From NCBI GenBank assembly GCA_020073705.1, contig JAIQES010000006.1, forward strand, positions 38,466 to 102,465: a stretch of 64,000 bases of DNA, given 5' to 3'. How positions within the stretch are numbered: position 1 is the first letter of the stretch; the number at the start of each line of letters is the position of its first letter. This DNA comes from Terriglobia bacterium (GTDB lineage Bacteria > Acidobacteriota > Terriglobia > Acidiferrales > UBA7541). Below are positions 60,848-64,000 of this stretch, piece after piece. The position numbers and the translations under genes were made by a program. Under the pieces are notes generated by a model, which was given only the letters and a program-made list of their open reading frames with translations, had not been told where the DNA came from and ran no database searches.

Positions 60848-62068
60848 TTACAATGCTCCCCGTCGCGGCATGACGTCCACCCAATCTCCCGCCGCAACCT
60901 CGGTCCGCTCAGGGTCAACCACCAGGAAGCCGTTGGCTAAAGCCAGCGAAACGATGTCCCCGGATCCCTGCCAGGGCAGCTGGGTGACTCTCGCTTCCCG
61001 GCCCTCCCACTCAATCCGTGCGGGCAGAAAATGAAACATCGCTCCCTTCTCGCGAATCGGCGCCACAAGCTTCGCGCGAAACACCGGCAGAGGCCGAGGC
61101 GCCGCGCCACTCCATCGGTCGATCGCGGGCAATACAAACAGTTCGAACGTCACCATGGTCGATACCGGATTCCCCGGCAGACCGAAAACAAGTTTTCCAC
61201 GGCACGTCGCAAACACGGCTGGCCGCCCGGGGCGTATGGCCACGCCCGTAAAATGAAACTCCGCGCCGAGATCGTTCAGCACCTGCTCCACCAGATCATA
61301 CTTGCCCATCGACGCGCCGCCGGACAGCACCAAAATATCCCCCGCCTCCAGCCCGCGCTCGATGTCTCTCCGAAGTGCGTTCTTATCGTCCGGGACGTTT
61401 CCAAGTTGGACCGGTTGAGCGCCGGCGGTGCGCGCCAGCACTTCGATGGAAATGCCGTTGCTATTCCGCACCTGAAGGGGTCCCGGCGCCGTCCGCGCGT
61501 CCACGACTTCATCGCCAGTCGAAAGGATCGCCACGCGAGGGCTTACGAACACTTCCAGACGCGCGGCTCCCGCCTGCGCCGCAAGCGCAATTTCCGCGTA
61601 TCCCAGGCGGGTCCCCTCCGCAACCAGCAACGCGCCTGCGCGCGCTTCGCTGCCGCGCGGAACAATATGGTCGCCGCTCTGTGCCGCGCGATCGAGCGTA
61701 ATCGTCCGGTCGTCGCGCTTGGTGTGTTCGATCATGACGACGGCATCGGCTCCCGCGGGAACACTCGCGCCCGTCATAATTTCAATGCACTGACCGGGCC
61801 CCAGCGCACCGTCAAAAGTGCCGCCTGCGCGAAGTTCGCCGATGCATTCGAGCCGGGCGCCGGGCGCGGATGCGTCCGCAGCGCGCACGGCGAAACCGTC
61901 GCGCGTGGAGCGGTTGAAAGGAGGATAGTCGCGGTCCGCGCGCACTTCACGCGCCAGCACGCGGCCAAATCCCTGCTCGATTTCGATGCTTTCTCGCAGC
62001 AGCGGCCGCCGCCGGATGGACCCGGCAACCTCGATCACCTTCTGCCGCGCGTCAGTGTAGGCCAACAT
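60848..62068 (-). CDS. moeA: Molybdopterin molybdenumtransferase
   Basis: 406 residues of gephyrin/MoeA type. DYPPFNRSTRDGFAVRA, IMTGASVPAGADAVVMIEHT, VAILSTGDEVVD, ILVLSGGASMGKYDLVEQVLNDLGAEFHFTGVAIRPGRPAVFATCRGKLVFGLPGNPVSTMVTFELF (spread over 235-305), and the C-terminal domain with LPWQGSGDIVSLALANGFLVV. It inserts molybdate into adenylated molybdopterin. It starts 12 nt after purA. Confidence 0.94.
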   Translation of the reverse strand: MLAYTDARQKVIEVAGSIRRRPLLRESIEIEQGFGRVLAREVRADRDYPPFNRSTRDGFAVRAADASAPGARLECIGELRAGGTFDGALGPGQCIEIMTGASVPAGADAVVMIEHTKRDDRTITLDRAAQSGDHIVPRGSEARAGALLVAEGTRLGYAEIALAAQAGAARLEVFVSPRVAILSTGDEVVDARTAPGPLQVRNSNGISIEVLARTAGAQPVQLGNVPDDKNALRRDIERGLEAGDILVLSGGASMGKYDLVEQVLNDLGAEFHFTGVAIRPGRPAVFATCRGKLVFGLPGNPVSTMVTFELFVLPAIDRWSGAAPRPLPVFRAKLVAPIREKGAMFHFLPARIEWEGREARVTQLPWQGSGDIVSLALANGFLVVDPERTEVAAGDWVDVMPRRGAL

Positions 62069-62080
62069 GATGTTCGTGGC

Positions 62081-63379
62081 TCAGATCCACGCGGCCAGCT
62101 TTGTGCCGGCACATACGATGGTGGCATCGCGCTCGGGCCCGGTCGAAATCATGCCCACCTCCACGCCCAGAAAATCGGAGATAAATTTCATGTAGTCCAC
62201 GGCCGCGCGCGGCAGCTTCCCGCTTTCTTTAACGCCGTAGGTGTCCGACTGCCAGCCCGGAAGAGCGCGATATTCGGGAGTTACTTCGGCCAAATCCTCG
62301 GCCGATGCGGGCATCTGTTTCAGCAGCGTGCCCTTGTAACGGTAGCCAGTGCAAACCTGAATTTCTTTTTGTGTGTCGAACACATCGAGCTTCGTCACCA
62401 CCAACGACGAAATCCCGTTGATGCGCACCGCATATTGCAGCACGGCCAGGTCCAGCCAGCCGCAACGCCGGGGCCGGCCCGTTACCGCGCCGTATTCTTT
62501 TCCGCGGTCGCGCACTTCGGTGGCCTCGAGATCGGGCATTTCGGTGGGAAAAGGACCGCTGCCCACACGCGTTGTGTAGGCCTTGGTCACTCCGACAACC
62601 CCATTGATTCGCGTGGGGCCCACGCCGAGGCCGGTGCAGGCGCCGCCCGCTATCGCGTTCGAAGACGTCACGTACGGATACGTCCCAAAATCAATGTCGA
62701 GCATCGTGCCCTGCGCACCCTCGAACAAAACCGAGCGCCCCGCGTCGAGCGCGCCATTGATGAGCACGGAAGCATCCCCCACCAGAGGCCGTATGCGTTC
62801 GCCCAGCGCCAGGTATTGCTCCGCCATTCCCGCGGTATCGAGAGGCACGCCGTATGTCGCGCGGCATACGGCATCCTTCTCGGAAATCACGCGCTCGAGC
62901 TTTTCTCGAAATCGGGGTGGATTCATCAGATCGCCGACGCGGATTCCATGCCTCGCCATTTTGTCTTCGTAGGCCGGTCCGATCCCGCGTGACGTTGTCC
63001 CAATTTTCCCCGCGCCGCGCGCTGCTTCCGCGGCCTTTTCCATCTGCCGGTGATAAGGAAAGATCAGGTGCGCGCGATTCGAGAGGTGCAGCCGCCCGAT
63101 GACGTCGATTCCGCCCTTTTCAAGAGTATCAAGCTCCGCCACCAGCGCCACCGGGTCCACCACCACACCGGAACCAATGACGGCGTGCTTGCCGGAACGC
63201 AGAATTCCGCACGGGATGAGCTGCAGGACGAACCTGTCCCCGTTGAAAATGACCGTATGCCCCGCGTTGTGTCCGCCCGCGCACCGCGCGATGTAATCAA
63301 ACGACGCCGCAAGGTAGTCCACAACCTTGCCCTTGCCTTCATCACCCCACTGCGCACCTACGACGACAATCGACTTCAT
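62081..63379 (-). CDS. purA: Adenylosuccinate synthetase
   Basis: 432 residues. GAQWGDEGKGKVVDYLA is the GTP-binding start, with GGHNAGHTVIFNGDRFVLQLIPCG, TTSRGIGPAYEDKMAR, FEGAQGTMLDIDFGTYPYVTSSN and STGPERDATI at the end. It catalyses IMP plus aspartate to adenylosuccinate in AMP synthesis. GAGGAGAG precedes the ATG. It is the first gene of the run that continues with moeA, moaC and others. Confidence 0.96.
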   Translation of the reverse strand: MKSIVVVGAQWGDEGKGKVVDYLAASFDYIARCAGGHNAGHTVIFNGDRFVLQLIPCGILRSGKHAVIGSGVVVDPVALVAELDTLEKGGIDVIGRLHLSNRAHLIFPYHRQMEKAAEAARGAGKIGTTSRGIGPAYEDKMARHGIRVGDLMNPPRFREKLERVISEKDAVCRATYGVPLDTAGMAEQYLALGERIRPLVGDASVLINGALDAGRSVLFEGAQGTMLDIDFGTYPYVTSSNAIAGGACTGLGVGPTRINGVVGVTKAYTTRVGSGPFPTEMPDLEATEVRDRGKEYGAVTGRPRRCGWLDLAVLQYAVRINGISSLVVTKLDVFDTQKEIQVCTGYRYKGTLLKQMPASAEDLAEVTPEYRALPGWQSDTYGVKESGKLPRAAVDYMKFISDFLGVEVGMISTGPERDATIVCAGTKLAAWI

Positions 63380-63432
63380 CAGCCAGTCTCTCCTCTTCGG
63401 ACTTGTTTCTGTCTTCTAGCATACCTTCCCGA

Positions 63433-63604
63433 TTGTCATTCCGAGGGCCTGCCTTTGGCCCGAGGAACCTCTCCGTGCTCTTCGCTTCGTTGAATCGGAA
63501 CCCAAGCGAGATTCCTCGCTGCGCCTCGGCGCGAGGCTTCAGCCTGAAGGCCTCGGTTCACCGAGAATGTTCGCCGTGAATGGTGCGAGCGCTCGGAATG
63601 ACAA
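63433..63604. repeat. TCATTCCGAG-type palindromic repeat element (172 bp)
   Basis: The ends form a perfect 13-bp inverted repeat: TTGTCATTCCGAG (63433-63445) and CTCGGAATGACAA (63592-63604). Inside are a GGGCC/GGCCC hairpin and GAGGAACCTCTC/GAGATTCCTCGC segments resembling those in the element at 21849-21938. No ORF is present, so it is a non-autonomous REP/MITE-like unit. It fills most of the gap between purA and the small ORF at 63711. Confidence 0.8.
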
Positions 63605-63710
63605 AGGCCATGACATTGCTTTCGAACTGACGCGCCCCACCGCTACCCTAATCGGGCCGCACGCCTCCGCGCCGCTCCACAGCCATTAATTCACAGGGAG
63701 GGATTTTCCA

Positions 63711-63773
63711 ATGAACCGCGGAATACTGATGCTACATGCGGCCAACGGAGAAGGCAAGCCAGCCAAGGCATGA
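63711..63773 (+). CDS. 20-codon ORF with strong ribosome site
   Basis: The ATG at 63711 follows GGGAGGG with an 8-nt spacer, one of the best ribosome sites in the window. The 20-residue product begins MNRGILMLHAANG and is rich in Gly, Ala and Lys. A UUCG hairpin follows 5 nt after the stop. It may be a true short peptide or a leader; no related sequence is known to me. It is one of two items in the 449-bp gap between purA and the thioredoxin gene. Confidence 0.45.
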   Translation: MNRGILMLHAANGEGKPAKA

Positions 63774-63777
63774 CGCA

Positions 63778-63804
63778 CGCCGGGAGGGCTTCGGCCCCCC
63801 GGCG
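63778..63804. terminator. UUCG tetraloop hairpin (bidirectional terminator candidate)
   Basis: CGCCGGG pairs with CCCGGCG, and after a bulged A, GGGC pairs with GCCC around a TTCG loop. It stands between the 20-codon ORF on the + strand and the thioredoxin gene on the - strand, 24 bp from the latter's stop. No long T-tract follows on either side. Confidence 0.6.
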
Positions 63805-63828
63805 CGGTTCCGATATGGCACGGAGTGC

Positions 63829-64000
63829 TTACGGGAGATGACGCTGGACAGCCTTCTCGATCTGGTCGCGCGGGACCGCGCCAACTACCTGCTCGGCCAC
63901 CTGTCCGCCCTTGAAGATGAGCAGTGTCGGGATGCCGCGAATGTTGAACTTGCCTGCGGAATTCGTGTTTTCGTCGACGTTCAGTTTCACAACCTTGAGC
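63829..64000 (-). CDS. trxA: Thioredoxin, C-terminal part (cut by window edge)
   Basis: The reverse strand from base 63999 reads LKVVKLNVDENTNSAGKFNI, then RGIPTLLIFKGGQVAEQVVG and a terminal QIEKAVQRHLP with TAA at 63831-63829. The cis-proline loop (GIPTL) and glycine pair are typical of thioredoxin. The CxxC active site lies beyond the window. It is a cytoplasmic disulfide reductase. Confidence 0.9.
   Translation of the reverse strand, partial: LKVVKLNVDENTNSAGKFNIRGIPTLLIFKGGQVAEQVVGAVPRDQIEKAVQRHLP

Noticed and set aside
61031..62992. 653-codon open frame on the + strand opposite moeA and purA
   Set aside because: Both - strand genes are fully conserved enzymes. The + strand product is Arg/His-rich without recognisable domains, so it is a shadow.

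Overview
The window looks like a chromosomal segment of an Acidobacteriota bacterium, probably of the Terriglobia/Bryobacter/Koribacter type. This is inferred from gene content, not from a database match. The clues are an Oar-like TonB-dependent protein with a carboxypeptidase-regulatory domain, a DUF4159 exported protein, a bacillithiol gene (bshA), two different complex I operons, an ATP synthase c subunit with a signal peptide, an atpZ-atpI-atpB-atpE order, and TCATTCCGAG-type palindromic repeats. GC is moderate to high. Coding is dense, and stop/start overlaps of the ATGA or GTGA type are common.

Layout. (1) 1-7949: a catabolic-looking cluster with two LeuC/LeuD (aconitase-family) pairs. 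The end of a normal leuC plus leuD run on the + strand. A divergent leuD, an ornithine-cyclodeaminase-family gene, two M24 creatinase-like genes and a divergent leuC follow an MFS transporter on the - strand. A GntR/FCD regulator is divergent from the transporter. The divergent LeuC has lost all three cysteines that bind the [4Fe-4S] cluster, and both M24 proteins have lost most metal ligands. I do not recognise the pathway. (2) 8267-16171: mostly housekeeping genes (DUF4159 protein, tRNA-Thr, an intact M24 peptidase, YggU, YggS, tmk, holB, an Hfq-like protein, bshA). (3) 16235-23379: Oar-like receptor, LytS-type kinase, ribA, an SRPBCC protein, thiS and a conserved hypothetical. (4) 23497-36814: + strand complex I operon nuoA-C-D-EF(fused)-G-H-J-K-L-M-N. 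(5) 37059-38594: an AT-richer orphan membrane protein between the convergent operons. (6) 50626-38806: - strand second complex I set, nuoA, then nuoC-D-H-J-K-L-M-N running straight into atpZ-atpI-atpB-atpE. Neither complex I set contains nuoB or nuoI, and the second also lacks the NADH module (nuoE, F, G). (7) 50843-53497: an outer-membrane barrel gene split by a 2.07-kb IS1595-type element. The element has near-perfect inverted repeats and an 8-9 bp target duplication, and carries a proteasome-like Ntn-hydrolase passenger gene. (8) 53692-56726: an OprC/NosA-type copper TonB receptor with a Cys/Met/His-rich exported protein upstream. (9) 56884-58122: a Tat-exported FMN hydroxyacid oxidase gene broken by one amber codon. 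(10) 63379-58154: a purA-moeA-moaC-response regulator-mog-proC run. (11) The window ends with a 172-bp palindromic repeat, a 20-codon ORF with a strong ribosome site, and the 3' end of a thioredoxin gene.

How the parts work together. The two convergent respiratory blocks encode membrane arms for two complex I types plus the F0 part of ATP synthase; the missing nuoB, nuoI and F1 genes must lie elsewhere. Several genes (tmk, ribA, nuoA1, the hydroxyacid oxidase) have a -10 box 11-13 bp before the start codon and no Shine-Dalgarno, which suggests leaderless transcripts. The strongest candidates for undescribed biology are the cluster of cofactor-stripped aconitase/M24 homologues at the left end, the IS1595 element with a proteasome-like passenger, and the paired loss of nuoB and nuoI from both complex I operons.
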